64,000 nucleotides of DNA from Haemonchus contortus (taxonomy: Eukaryota; Nematoda; Chromadorea; Rhabditida; Trichostrongylidae): positions 19,869,920 through 19,933,919 of the forward strand of contig LS997562.1 of NCBI GenBank assembly GCA_000469685.2, written 5' to 3'. This document shows positions 24,001 through 38,607 of this stretch, one piece after another; the stretch's first letter is position 1, and each line of letters begins with the position of its first letter. Both the position numbers and the translations under genes were made by a program. The notes under the pieces were generated by a model, which was not told the origin of the DNA, searched no databases, and worked only from the letters and a program-made list of their open reading frames with translations.

Positions 24001-27000
24001 CAAACTATCACAAAAACTCCTTCGTCTATAGACATTCGGAGTCTTTGGCTGCTTTCTTAGTCCGCCCAGCCGGCGGATTATGAAAGCAGCCAAAGACTCT
24101 GAATGTCTATAGAACAACCTCCTATCAGCTATGAAAAATAATTAAAGCTTTGGGTGTAGATCGGCTAAGCTTGAGATCCCCCGTTCAGTCGACTTCCATT
24201 TGGAGCCATAAGTGCACTAGGCTGATGCCATAACCTATGTATGCTGTGCTCTAAGCATATGCTCGAAGTCATAATTATTCGAGACAGACGCTTCCAGCTG
24301 CAGTTCGTTTTCATTACATCATTCAATTGGTACGCCGCCTTCCTCGTGATTGAGATATTCATACGACGAAGAGAATAAGGATGAAAGAATAGTCATTCGA
24401 CGTTGATCAATCTTGAGATGCGGAATCAAATCCTACTTCCATACAGAATCATAAGGCGGTATGTATTCGGAGACTCCGAAAAGATAGCGGTTCAATGGGG
24501 CTGAACAGCTAACAATCCAGAGTACGATTCACAGGCCATATGAGTGCTGATCGTGCGTCACTAGCCGCAACACCAACTTCGCTCGACTCCAACTAAGATA
24601 TACTAACAACACAACTATTCATAGGAGATGCCAGCTGACAAAGCTACTACCGCCATACGCATCTGATCTTGCTGAAATTTAAGAAAACGACCGTCGATAA
24701 ACGGACCACTCCAACCTCATTTACCCGGTACTTGCTAATGCACTTGAATCGCCGTTCCATTCTCGAAAGCCAAAATCGTCTTGCTCAAAGTTTGATCATA
24801 GCCGTTTGAAATTTTGTTGAATAAACTTCGGTAATCGTCTCCCACAGCACTTAATGGCATATATCCCATTTGACTGAGCCTCAAATAAATTCCGCTCAGA
24901 AAAATCGTGTACTTTCAGTAAACAGCCACTTCGCTCGGCAGAACTAGATTAACCTTCATACAGTTTCCAATTTGTACATTTAAACTTGTTTAACATACAT
25001 TGCATTCCAAAAGACAGGGTTGTTGCGTGTTCCGACACTACCGAACTGGTTTAATTAACGGCCAAGCAAAAGCTAATGAAAAACTGAATGGCAATCATGA
25101 CTATTAGTCAGTCACCCGAGACGCCTTACCTTTCCCGAGTATTCTCAGACAAAAACCATCCTAACAATCGATCTGATGAACTTTCTCTACCCTTTAGAGT
25201 AGGATTATGTAAAAACTTCTGTTTTTAACGTTTTATAGCTTAAAGGTCATGCATCCTAATGGATTGCCCGCCCTTTCTTATGATAAGTACATTTATTGAT
25301 AATCTTAGTTGGCAGTTATAAAGGTGTGAATTAACTTCTAGCTCAGATAACCTATCCTGCCTAGATACGAATGTGCTCTTCATAGGCACCAATAAAATAA
25401 AAAATAAATAAAAGGAAGGCCCCTCAAACACTGCGCACAGTCAGCTTGAGGGCAAATTTAATTCGGTCCTGAACAGCGTTCCTCTAAGTACCTCACTGCA
25501 CTTAGTCGGAACCAATCGTAAGACATCAAAACAGGGGATTTGGAATCGGATTTTCAATTCTCGACAACGGCGGATATGGAAACTCTTCTAATTTATCCCG
25601 ATTGCTAAGTTTTCCCCAACACTTTCTCTTCTTGCTTTCACATAACTCGCTGCGATGTCGTCCACACGCTTATAATCCAACTTGCCTCCACGCTTATCCC
25701 TTGTACATCCGCTTTTTTCAAGGCGTTGTACGGCTAGTTCATCTCCTCTCTACTAATAACTCCATAAATAGCATCCATTTGCATGCACATTTCTTAAAAG
25801 TCCTTTCTCAAAAATTATATTTTACGAGCAGCTCACAGGCTTAATCTTGCTGAAGAAGTTCACGAGCTAAGAAATAGCCGTCGTTCATGAGGAAAATGAG
25901 GTTAGTTTGAAATGCTTTCCGAGGAAGCCACATATGTTCCGGGAATGGAATGAGAGATATCGCGTGACACTATCTGTAAATTGACTGGGGAATCAAGACG
26001 ACTGCACTTGCCTATATTAGCCGCTGTTAAAAATAAACGTGAGCTCTGTGTTCAAACCCGGACACGATGAACCAGCAGCGAAAGCCTTGTCATTGAGCTC
26101 ATTTGCCTTGACAACGAAATTTCCAGCTATTTCTTTATTACAAGAAAAGCCTCAGAAGTAATAATTAGGCTCAGAAAGCTCGCACCAAGTTCTCACCTGC
26201 AAAGTTTTATATTCATGAAGCAAATATCAGATCTCTTTCCAACTCTAGGAAACAAAACCAAGATTTGGCTCCCTATCCTCACTAAAGTTATCCCGATTGC
26301 ATAGCTGAAGTCAATGCAGATCTCCTGTAGCCTCTTTCATAAATCATTCCTTCTACGCTATACATTCCATTTCGAAGTGCTCATTTCATTTCAGTTGAAC
26401 TCATTCTTGTACAACTTCTTTCGGCAATGTTGCACCTTCCTAGCAGGACTTTCTTTTTTTCTAAGTCCCATACGAAGGGTCCGTCCGTGTTTCGACATTG
26501 GTTTCCTAAGGAAAGTTGGTCTTTCAATGGAAAGGACGTAAATATGACTAAAACGAGGGGAATAAAGGAAAGGAGCAGCTCACTAATGATAATTTGAATA
26601 TACTAAATTTGAACTGTTCTTATTATAACGCCTATTGAATGGATCAAAGAACTATTGCAGGCAGTTAACTTACTAGCCAGGTTTCAAATAACATCTATAC
26701 ACTGATGTAACTTATTCACCCCAAAAAGGATAAAGGACAAAATCCTGGGCGCTGATCAATCCCTCCTGGGGGATGCGGCCCCGCATTCGACTTCCACTAA
26801 AATTGCAGTGGCGTATTGAATACGTATATAGCCTATACAATGACTTGCGGAGGCCAGCCAATGTACAAGTCAGTGCTCTTATTCTCCCAGGCAATCTGTT
26901 ACCAATTAACCAGCGCAGGAGGGGTGGAAGGCATGGCTGGCCGAGGCCGAAATCGATCCGGGATTCGAACCCGTGACCATGCGTGTGTGATAGCTCGCCA

Positions 27001-30000
27001 TTCGCCACTACACCACCTCCGCCCTTCCCAACCCCATGCTTCTAATAATCTCGTCAAGAGAATTGCCCACGACCAGACCTGTCTATGATTTGTAACAGCT
27101 GGTGTTTGAACGAGACTGAGTAGCATCCACTCCACTAGGATACCACAAATAGTCGAGCAGTGACCAGCATTAACTAGGAATCTCTACAAAACATACACCG
27201 TTCAAACAGCGTTAACACCAAAAATCCACCTCCAGATGGGCCATGAGCTGATTTCATTTCACTAAGAAGCTACAGTGGCTCAAGGATTAAAGCCGCTCTG
27301 ACTCGCCTCTGCATTCAAATATCGTCCCGAAGCTAAGAATTGGAATGATTACCCGCCCTCAAAGGGATCAGAATAATGGTTGGCGGAATGGGAAGGATTC
27401 GATTAATGGGAGGTGCATGTGATTACGGCGGCTCTATCATGTTAAATTGAGCCACTTTGTGTTAGATTTCCCCCGTAGAATATTTTTGATGAGAGGAGAG
27501 GCGAGTCAAGATTCTAATTAATTACCACTCTCTCCAGCAAGTCCAAGAAGAGTGCAAGGGCGGATACAGAGGCTAATGTTATGTAGCACGTGCCAGCGAA
27601 CATCACGGAGCAACAGTTGTAGATTAGCAATGTGCAGGCCTGTCTGTCGTTTCTATTTTCAATATGCCTAAGTTCAAGAGCACACTGCGAGAATCCATAG
27701 TGTTTTTGCATCTGGACTTCTTCTAATAGTAACTGCCGTAATTGTCTTCATGCCTCCTACACAGCTTGACAAACACTCCCCCACATGATGAATAATGAAT
27801 GCCCGAGCGGCAATCGAATGCCCTTATACGGTGTTAGCTGAAATTGCGCTGAGCAGTAAAATTGCCACAACCAGAGAGAGATTAACACTGCACTTTTAAG
27901 ATTAAGGCGTTCGTTTACAGCATTCCCTCACAGATACCAAGGATAGAGCTATAATCGCAACCAATCAATAGCCATTCCTTAACACATACCCGCCTCACCC
28001 CTTGGATGACAAATTCATGGGATATCACTCGGTTTTTCCATTTCGAGCGAACCTCAAGCGATAATGCCTACATGCACTTCTTCTGCTATAGACAGAAGCA
28101 GTATAACGAAAAGAGGCTCCACTACAAACTTAAACCTAAGTCAAACTGACTATTCCCTCTACCCTTCAACAGGTTCGAATGTGACCAGTGAAAAGCCCGA
28201 AATCACTGAGATGGAAATTAGCCAAGCCTGCACTTATCCATTGCAACATGTCGGACCATTAATTCCTTCCAAAAGTGGAACGCTCGATTACTTCAGCTCT
28301 TTTCGGGATACTGAGTATTACATAGGGCGAAGTAGAACAATAATGAGACCTCTAACAAGCGTATCTAAGCATTAAGCTGCATTAGCTGCATGAGTTTCGC
28401 CCAAAATAAACTCGTGCCATCTACCTTCCCTACTCAAACTTGGCCCGAAACTGGCGAACTGACCGAGGACACAGGCTTTGCTTAAATGCTGCGTGTTGGT
28501 CGTTCGACAAGGACCATAGAAGCCGTGACTAATCGCTTTAAACAATTTTCAACTCAGATGAGGTAGCACTGCGGCGTGATCCCGAACAGCATTCACACTC
28601 GGATATGACGATGGCATACTTCGTGCCATCTAAACTGAATGAGCTATCAAAAAGTTAAAAAGCTCTGTCAGGATTAGCGCCGCTTGCACTTATGGATGAG
28701 AATCGAGCTGTCAAAGCCTAATCATGGGAGATGTTAGCCGTTAAGCAGAAGGTCAATTCGATCCTACGGAAAAACTCAAACACCACGCAACCACGTTTTG
28801 TGGAGAACAACTGAAGCGCCAACACTTCTACATGACGATGCTCGACTATCTGTGACAAGTGCCTGAAGCAATCCGGGCCTTGAATCCGGAATAGCTTCAT
28901 TTTACTACCTTTTACTCGAAACTGCATATTTGCATGAAAAGTCAATGGATTCTACTCAGCAAAATACAAAAACTACACTATAAACTTTTTCGCCGACTGG
29001 ATACCATCATTCTAGAAAGTCAGTAATGAAAATTTGCCAGGCAAAATGGGTAAATGAAAAAAATCAATAAAATGCTTGATAAAAGAAAAGTTTTTGATAA
29101 AAGGTAAAACGGTTTTACAAGTTTGGAGGAACGAGTAGGAAACATAAAACTACCGCTTGAAAACTTATTCAGACGCTTCAACTCAAACAAACAAGCTTCA
29201 AGTCGCAAAACTTTCAACACTCAGGCTACTTTCTGTCACCATACTCTTTATTACAAATGAACAATTTTTTCATGTTACTAGTAAATCTGTAACACTACTT
29301 TCGCAAACGCACCACCCCTACCAACATTACAGATAACAGCGAATCTCAACGTTAACGATACGGCAAAACCTGTTTCAGACGCCAACCGCACAATTGCTCT
29401 CATTGCCGATTTACACACTGTCCTGCACTATGACAACATCCCATCGCAAAACAGAGGCTACCAATTTATCACAAAAGGCCAATTGCGTGAATATGTATCC
29501 CTAGGAGTACGAGTAGGAATAGTGGCACGCACATGAGTACGAAACCTTCATAGTATCGTAGTAAGTTGAAGAAAAAAAAAGATTAATAACAAAAAAGAAA
29601 TGATAAATTGGTAAGAACCATCCCCTAACCAGACAAGGACTGCGAACGGGCCAAATAGCCCTGAGCAGTTCCCAATCTTAAAATGCTTCTAGTCATAGAA
29701 ATTAGCCATGAGTAAAACTATTACGAGGGAGAGAAATAGGCTCAGTAGTCAATGAAAAACGGGAAAGGAGTGATGCTCGGTATTAAATTTTTTGATACAA
29801 TCGACCATGGTCGCCGAACTTGGTTAACGGTTATACTTCGCGAATTTGTCACCGGACGCCCTTGCGACCGTTATGCTGTCGTCATCGAATGGAAAAGAGT
29901 CGCGCACAGCCCTATCAACTGATTCTTCCAAAACGTTTCCGATAATACCAGAACTCGAACTATGAGTAGAAGGGTTTCCTGGCAACTACAAAAAGGAAGC

Positions 30001-33000
30001 AGCTTTCCTATGCAAGAAGTGCCGCGTTTCCAGTTGACCTGTTGGACACTATACTATAGCTCCATATCAAAACAACGTGTGCATGCTTATTGTCCACTAC
30101 AGGAATGTATGATAAGTTTAAAGGCTTAATTTACGTTAAAAGTGGTTTTCTGAGATCCCTCCTTTTGATGAACCTGCGACTCCCAAAGATAGGCTAAGGA
30201 CGCTGTCGGGTCGCAAATGGCTGAGACAGGGCGTAATAAGGGCTCAGGACCGGCTCGGTCGACGTACATACTCAAGGCGGACGGATTCTTAAGCGTTGTC
30301 ATAGCTGGGGAGGTTGCACAACTTGCACTGGGACCCCCACCTTGTACGCATCTCGTCCAAATAACTCTTCCCGTGACTTCTGTCGTCACATTCTCGCCCC
30401 AATCCCAATTTTAATATTTTCTAAAGTCTTTTAGTTCTTTAGATGCGCCGACTTTCGCCTTTTCTTTGCCACCTTTGCACTAATCTGGACTATCACTTCC
30501 ATTATTCGCCCTGAACAAGATACCCAAAAATTATCATGCACTGTGCTCAAAGTTATGCAACCGTCCGAAGCTGTTACGATATATCAGAAGAAACCCCTCC
30601 TCGGTCAGATCTACCCGGGTGGTACCTCTTCCAGTCACAACACCACATGTAGTCTAGTAGAAACATACGACTGCGGGGGGAAGGACATCGAGGCGAGCAG
30701 ACGCAGTTAGAGCTGTCTCGCTGCCTCGCAACACATGTCTGTCTGCTCTTTGTAGACTGTCCGGTAATCGATGAAACTCAAATGAATTTTGTTGATAACC
30801 ACATGTTGCAGAACGTTCTGTGTTCAACGAAACAGGTCACTTTACAGCAGCAGCCGCCCATTAAGAACATAATCAAAAGAAAACTGCAATCAAAAGGGAA
30901 GCTGTAAAGAGTATACGGACTAAGCCAACCAACACAAACCAATTGCAAAATTTCAAATACAGAACCTCATTCCCCAAAACCTTGATTTCTTACCCAGATG
31001 AGGTGAGTAGAAGACCATTCGTGTCCGAGTATTTCCTGCTACTTTCCTAGAGAAACCATTAATTTCGAGGCCACTTAAGCGGCGCTTCATGTGTTCATCA
31101 TGTCCAAGCTGTTGTAAAGCAAAAGTACAGCCCATACTAATTAGCCCGAATATCGAATTTCCGATCTACTCCCCTTACGAATGCAGTTCTCCTGCTTCTA
31201 GGTAGGCAAATATCCATAAAATTCTCCTCAAACAGTGAGGGTACGCCACCTAGAAGAAGGTCTTTCGTGTTACGATACTACGTAGCGCTCATGTTGTCGA
31301 GTACGTCAATAATCTACAGTTTACGGACTAACAGAACAAATTGTGATAGCATCTTTAGAATTTAATTGAAAATGGTTGGAATGACGGCAAAATCCATCAG
31401 GTTTGGGAACCTATTTTCGCAAAGTAGTAGTCGCCATAGTGTTCATCTTAACTATACCACGGACAATACGAACTCACGGTAGATTTGAAGCTTTACTGCT
31501 GCATTTTGAATTTAAGAGTTCCAGAATTGATCTAACCTCAAGGGGCCAAAAGGGTAAAGTAAGCATTCTTTCTGATCACACAAGGATTCCAAAAGAAGAA
31601 ATCCAAGAATTCTCACAAAACAATGTCAATTTTCTTAACTTGCTGTGCCACTTTGCCCTCCAAGAACCGGTACCCATCTTCACAGAAGCCCATGGATATA
31701 AAAAGCCACAGCTAATTCTCGACCAACTTCAATGAGATAAAAATTTTGGAAGTATGTTGGGAACTCGTCTCGAAGCTTGATGCAAAAGCATATCGAGGGT
31801 AAGAAAACTTTTTATTTCGATCAATATCGTTCAGAAGAGCAGCTGGCGGTTTGCTAACTCCCTAAATTCACTAGCGTGACTGATCTGGATCACTTTTTGG
31901 ATACAACTACTAAAGTCAACCCTTCATGCCATTGCACACGTTCTCTGCAGCGACCGACATCACGACCAGGCACCTCTTTCGTCGTCACAATATCGTAACT
32001 GGAGCTTACATTGACAGCTTTCTACTTCACTGAGTCTGAAGCATTTTCAGCTTCCCTCGAAGCCACTATGCCATTCTGCACCAATAACTGCTCTCTCTTA
32101 CTTGAAACTATATCTATTCAATACTTTCAAGGTATACTTGGCTGATAATTGAGACTGGTGAGAGGCAACCGTGTGTGCGAGCTCCAGACGAGGACCAACA
32201 TCTAACGAAAACTGATTATCCTACCAAAAGTGCACGCATCACAGCAAGAAGAGTAGCTTGAGAACCGAATCCAAGAGAAATAAAGGAAATGGATTTTGAA
32301 CGGGAAATTGGATGTTCCAAGGAATTGCCTATTCAAAAAATAAGCGACAATCGAGTTACTCGAATTGTTCGATCTTCCACATGTAAAGTCATAAAACAAT
32401 GTTCTTTTTCTCATGACATTTTAGGAGGATTCTGATGAAAAGTGAGTGAATGAGAAAAGTTATATCAACTGGAAAAAGATATAACATGGTCACTTGCATG
32501 AATAAAAATATCTGCTTCCCGGAATAAATAGGGTTTATAGCAAATTAGCATTTTTCATGCGATCTCAGAAGAAAAAAAAACTGTATAGCAAAGAGGAACA
32601 ATCAGCAACACCAAAACTCGCTATAAATATTCTAATACGATCATCAGCTCAGATAATTTGACATTGCCAGAAACCCGATGTCAAATAAGGAGCGGCTCGA
32701 GGTGCCTCACACCCCAAGCCAAGAAACTCGATGAATGTAATTCAGAGAAATCAAAATCTCCTCGCGATTGGCGCCAACAAACTTGACTATGAGCAAAGGA
32801 AGTCTAGTACAAAAAGTCAAGTCAAGAAATTTTGATATGTTATAAATTCTAAATGAAATACTTCCCAAAAATATCACGAGCTGGTATAGGAAGAATACTG
32901 AGATTGTAAAGCTGCATCAATGCATGGGATCTCTCTTAAGCGGTTAGAAAGCAAAGGACCGAATATTACATCAAGCTCCTAAAAATGGCTGATGTATATG

Positions 33001-36000
33001 TTTTCCTCCAAACTCGCAGACTTCATTTTTCCCCAACAAATTCTCGTAAGAGGTTCAGACTCTGAGAGGGGTGCTTTTGCACTACTCAGAATATTCCGCG
33101 ACCATTTTCAGTGATAGCTGTTGATTTCTGATTGTATAAAGCTCACTGAGGATCATTGATTCGGTTTTTCAAAGTTGATTATATGGTCAAACTCATATCG
33201 AAAAGAACTCTTCCCTAGAATGATCGCAATTGCTCCCAGAATGGCCAAGGAAAAAACGATGGATGCCGTGGTATATAAAACGTTTATGAGCGCTAACCAC
33301 AACAAGGAAAGTACAACCCGAATATATGATATCGATAACCAATAAATACAAAATGGAATTTGCATGGAAACATTTTGCATTAATACATCTCAATGACGTA
33401 TATGGGAAAGTTGCTTTCATAGGCTGTTCAGGATCGATATATGCACGCATTTTGTAAAAGAAAACGGTGGGGGACCAACCAAGTTCATGTTCAACTTCTC
33501 CAACTAAAATTATCACTACTTGCTGATACTGTCCCATTCAAGTGTTCAAACTCCTAAGTTCATTCATGATTCTATCTAAAAACCTCCTCAACGAAAAAGA
33601 CTTTGAATCAACAAAAAAAAAGGACTTGAAATATAAATGATTTCCAGATGTTTGTTTCGCGATCTCAAATGTCTCCAAAAATGGACAATAAATAATTATA
33701 AGTAAAGTAGCAGAAAATACAAAACAGACTTCTGAAATCCTCAAAATTGAACCTTATAGACTTAATTCTGATAAAAAATTTAATTAACACTCGTCACTTT
33801 TTTAGCCAGTTTTGAAAAAAACTAAATGTCAAAAGGTTTTTCAAGCTTACTCCATAGAACTCAAGAAAAAAAAAACAATATAGCACTCTTCAATCCATTA
33901 GGCCTCATTCAGTAAGAAATCGGATGTAATTACACTCAGAGTCAGAGACAAAGTTCCCCTAACTTTCATTGAAAAACACATTTTTTTTCAAAATTGCGAT
34001 GAACATGTCATACTCGTCTCTATGGAAAATGATTGCTGAAGTAATTGAACAGATAATAAAAAATTCCCAGGCAAAACGCTTCATTTTAGTAAAGTTCATG
34101 GAAATGGTACCCAATTGAAACGGTTTTCGCCTCGCTGCAACGATTTTATTGTACCTATAGTTTTGTCGACTCGAAAGCGAATTTTCACAAGGAAAATATT
34201 CCAATTCGTAAGAAACTTTGTACTAAATAAGGGAAGCTTTTGACAGCCTTCTTGCTAACTAGGTAAACCTGATAAACCTTGATAAATATAAGTATAGGTC
34301 CTGCCAAAATTGATCAGTGACTGCCCTCCAGTACACAAACTAATGAGAAACTCTATGGTCTGACGGGACTCGATAGAGCTTGATGTCACTTATGGTGGTC
34401 CACAATCTGAAGCATGGATAGTTCAGTTATGAGGCACAAATCCATCAAGTTGAACCTCTTTCCTAATGTCTCTTCCCACTCCTGGCTTAATTTCAGCATA
34501 CGTTGATATGAGACAAACTAGAAAAAATAATTTCTATGAAGCTGTAGAAAGAACTGTATCTTTAGAAAGTCCTATAAGAACTCATTTCACTCTTCATTAA
34601 GATGACGCAGATTAACAGCGTTCCCTTGTAATTGGAATCAGAAAGTGTTCATTCGCATATCTCAACCTGAACTGCAAAACTAGGAACCTTATAGGAAGGT
34701 AAAACTTGTCCATGAGCCGCCATAATTTTAGGATATACAAGCCATCACCTGGTGGTTTTCAATATGATTATGGTTAAGTGGATCAGATAAAATACTACGA
34801 TACATATTAACACAAAACAAAACTGTACGTTCTTTATAGTGCAAATATGGCATGCATTACAAATGCAAAGCGAAGATCGAAACGTAAACGGATACGCATA
34901 TGCCCTCAAACTAAGACGTAGCAGCCTTGCTTTACCCTTAGGCCTAACATCATCGACTCAAGGGGTCGCAAAGACGGTCAAAAGAGGAGGTTTTATCATT
35001 TGACTCCCTCACAATAAGAGCCCATTTGCTTTGCATGTAAGTGGCCATCCTAATCCAAGCGCGTGAACGCGTAATTTATTCATTACCCTTGTCTGTCATC
35101 CAGCCCTCGACGATGAAAACAATTTTTTGCATTTCACACATCCTCGACACCTCTGTAATGGACGGCAGATAAAAATGAAAGTACCCAATTGCAGCACTAT
35201 TCCAAGACAAATCCAGGAGCAACTCTCCTCCTTGAATCAAGTCTGCGATTGAAAACTGACGACATTTTTCCATGAAACTTATTCGCCTTTTAAATAACAC
35301 CCATTAGTCTATCACTGCCTCACAATCATCTCGCGATGTGGCCACTAATTCTCGCTTATCACAGCAAATCTCGAGGAAATCCCTTGCGCAAAACTCTGAA
35401 ATCCGAGACTCAATTTGCATTAGCAGTAGCGAATCTTCATTAGATGCATATTAAATTGCTCTTTCAATCTCAAGTCACAGTTATTTAGCACAAAATCCAC
35501 AGCTGACATGAATATACTAATTATGAAAGGAGGAAGGTTCCTTGTGTGAATAATATAGATGTCGCTAATTACAGATAGATAGGGAGCTTCACGAAAGAAC
35601 ACTAGAAAGCAGAATAAATGCTTCTACGAAACATGAATATCAGATAAAAAAGTAAGAAGCGTTAAGCTTGAGATATTTGCGACCACATTTTCCTTAATCT
35701 AGAGCCTAAAGTTAGAAATATCGGCCTAAACAGCAAAACACCTACGGAGTGAAAGAATACACAACTGTTAAACGCGCAACTGCAATCCAAGTTGGAACAC
35801 CCAGAAACTGTCTATCCTGCCCTTGATAACAGAGGCAAATTGAAGAAAACAAGAACCACTGGACGGTAAACTCTAGGAATGCACCTAATATGATGATACC
35901 AACAGCAGCGCGGCTACCAAAATTTTAAGTAATTGCAATTTTCTCTGCTCGGATATCTTTCTTCAAATTTATACTCGAAGACTAGCCCGAAATGAGTGGA

Positions 36001-38576
36001 GGACGCAAAACGTGGAAATGATGGTAGCCCATAATTGCATTAGGAACAGCAAGAGAACAAAACAGTCCCAAATACTGAATATTTTTAATTTAATATCAGT
36101 TTTTTAGAGTCAACCGCTTAACCTAAAAATCAATAGACAATCAGCCATCCAAACAAACTCTGTAATAGCCCTAGCCAATAAAATAGTGACACGAAAAATG
36201 AAAGAGAAACTGAGCTCAGGCAGATATAGAAAAAAAAACTTGAAATGCAAAAATTCTCTTATGATTTCTTTAGATAAGATATAAGGAACTTTAAAAAAAG
36301 AGGAAGAAAAACAAATGGCAAGAACGTTGGGGAGACGTAGACGTGAGCCATTATCGTTAAGAATGTAGCATTAGAGTTGATGTTTAATGATATTACCACA
36401 TAATGGCGAGTAATAATAAAAAAGAGATGGACCAAGAAGTTATAAATCAGCGGATCAACGGATAAAAAAATCATAAAAGTTCACCACCCCATGGTGCGCT
36501 ACCAGTCGAGCGCTTGGTGCACTCGCAAACTCGTGGCAAAGTCTGTGAAGGAGAACAGTCAAAGAAGGAAATGGACCGTGTGAGAACTGCTCAAACGTAA
36601 TGACTACACCACAAGCGAAGACATGCGATGTAAATCACTGACTATCACGATCACTCATACCGGTACAGCATATTAGAACAGAAAGGAGCAACAAACTTAT
36701 AATGGATTTTTGAAATCATTCTCACAACAGGAATAACCAACTAACAGCCACTCACAGGACAGTATGTTAAGAATACGCAAGACGCTTCTCTGATGACCGA
36801 GAGTTACCCTTGTGTGGGTAGACTAGCTGGCAATTCAGTACAAAGAACGCAAACCTACAATATCTCGCTAAACGCTAAGACATTGGTGAACTACCACTCA
36901 AGTACCGTGCAGCAGGTTTGTACCAGAGATAGGAGACGATGAACAACAAATTAAAGCAAACACATCTTCATATCCTGACCCCGCAACCAAAACTGATGAG
37001 CAATGACAATGTTCAAACACGCTGCATGCATTTGCAAATGCACAAGCAATCGACCATTGCAACATTGAAACGTTTTTCCTTCTCGGAAATTAACTCAGCA
37101 GTAGAAATCTTAGAAAAATTCCTAGAAAGGAATTGACTCCTACGAACCGTGCAGTAATTTGGAATCAATGCGTTTGCGATGTAAGCTACTATGAAATGGT
37201 ATTCACAGGCTGTGACTTTAACTACTTTTCAGAAGAGCTGCTTTCAGTTTCTGAACGTTCCGGAACAGAGCAAATCTACATAAATGAAACAAAAATAATT
37301 ATGTCAACGAATTTATGGAGCAATCACATGATAGACCTGAAATCACACTTAACACTCTTTGTTTATTGTGAAAGTATTTGAACGAATGGGCAATAGATAA
37401 CTTGAAGAAGCACGCCTCAAAATAGACAAAAATTGTTATGTTCAATGTTCCCCCATCATTACCCTTCGACCACGAAGTGTGGGCATCAAGGCAGCATGGC
37501 TGATCAAGAGATTCCAGAGGAGATGAGGCAGAAAGAGTAAACAACAGCTATGAAACCTTCCCATCATTCCTTGTAAACTTTCGCGGCTATAAGCTCGGCA
37601 GTTGGACACAATGTCCAGTGAAAAACATGGAAAATCGATGCCGCGAACTCCGCAAAGTGCAACATCCACTGACAATGAGAGGCCTCTCCTTCACACAAAC
37701 GAGAAAACGAACATACTCTGAGGGAAGACCCGCTCATACCTGTAGGTCGATTAGTGGCAAGTACTACTGATCAATGATCACGACTAACTTACTGGCGAAG
37801 GTGTGGGATTAGTTAGGAAAACCGAAAAGCAATTAGGAAAGGAACACAAAAGCACTGGCCTATTTTTAGCAAGTCAAGGTTTCAGCCTTTCATTCATAAT
37901 CACAACGATCATGTTCACAACAGAAGCGGTCAATAGAGGTCATACTACACGATGAGCAAGTCCTCGTGGCCAATAGCCCTATTAGCTAAAAACGGACGGC
38001 AACAAAACGTCAATCAGAAGATTTCGTTTGAAAACGGCAGGCAGTTTAGGCAATGGACAAGGTGGAATTTCAAAAAAATAATATCAAAAGTAATATAATT
38101 CTCCCATGAAGTCTCCAATCTTCGACTATACCAGAGTGGAAAATGGGGCGAAAACTTCTGTTTCTAAAATTCAGTATCACATAAAACGTCGCATTAACTT
38201 TGAAAATTACTTTGGTGTAAGAGAGAAGATAACACCGAAAACTTAGAACAAAACTAACACCAAAAATGCTAACCCAAACTAAGGCAAATATGGATCCCAT
38301 CATTTGAAAAATGAAAATCTGTGAGATTTGCTCGAAACTGAACCATCGTTTTGAGAAAAAAATTAAGGAGAAAATGAAAGAACGAACTGCCCTTATCACA
38401 AAAATTTCGTTGAAGACAACAAACAAAAAACAATGATAGTACTTCATCGCTTCTGTCCAAGGTTGGGTAGCCTGTTTACCCTGAACGACTACCACGCAGG
38501 TTGTTATTGGCCTCGGATAAGCCGTTTGGGGAAAAAATAGAGACACGGCTATTATTATTCAGTTCAAAATAGTAAT

Positions 38577-38607
<31 letters not shown>

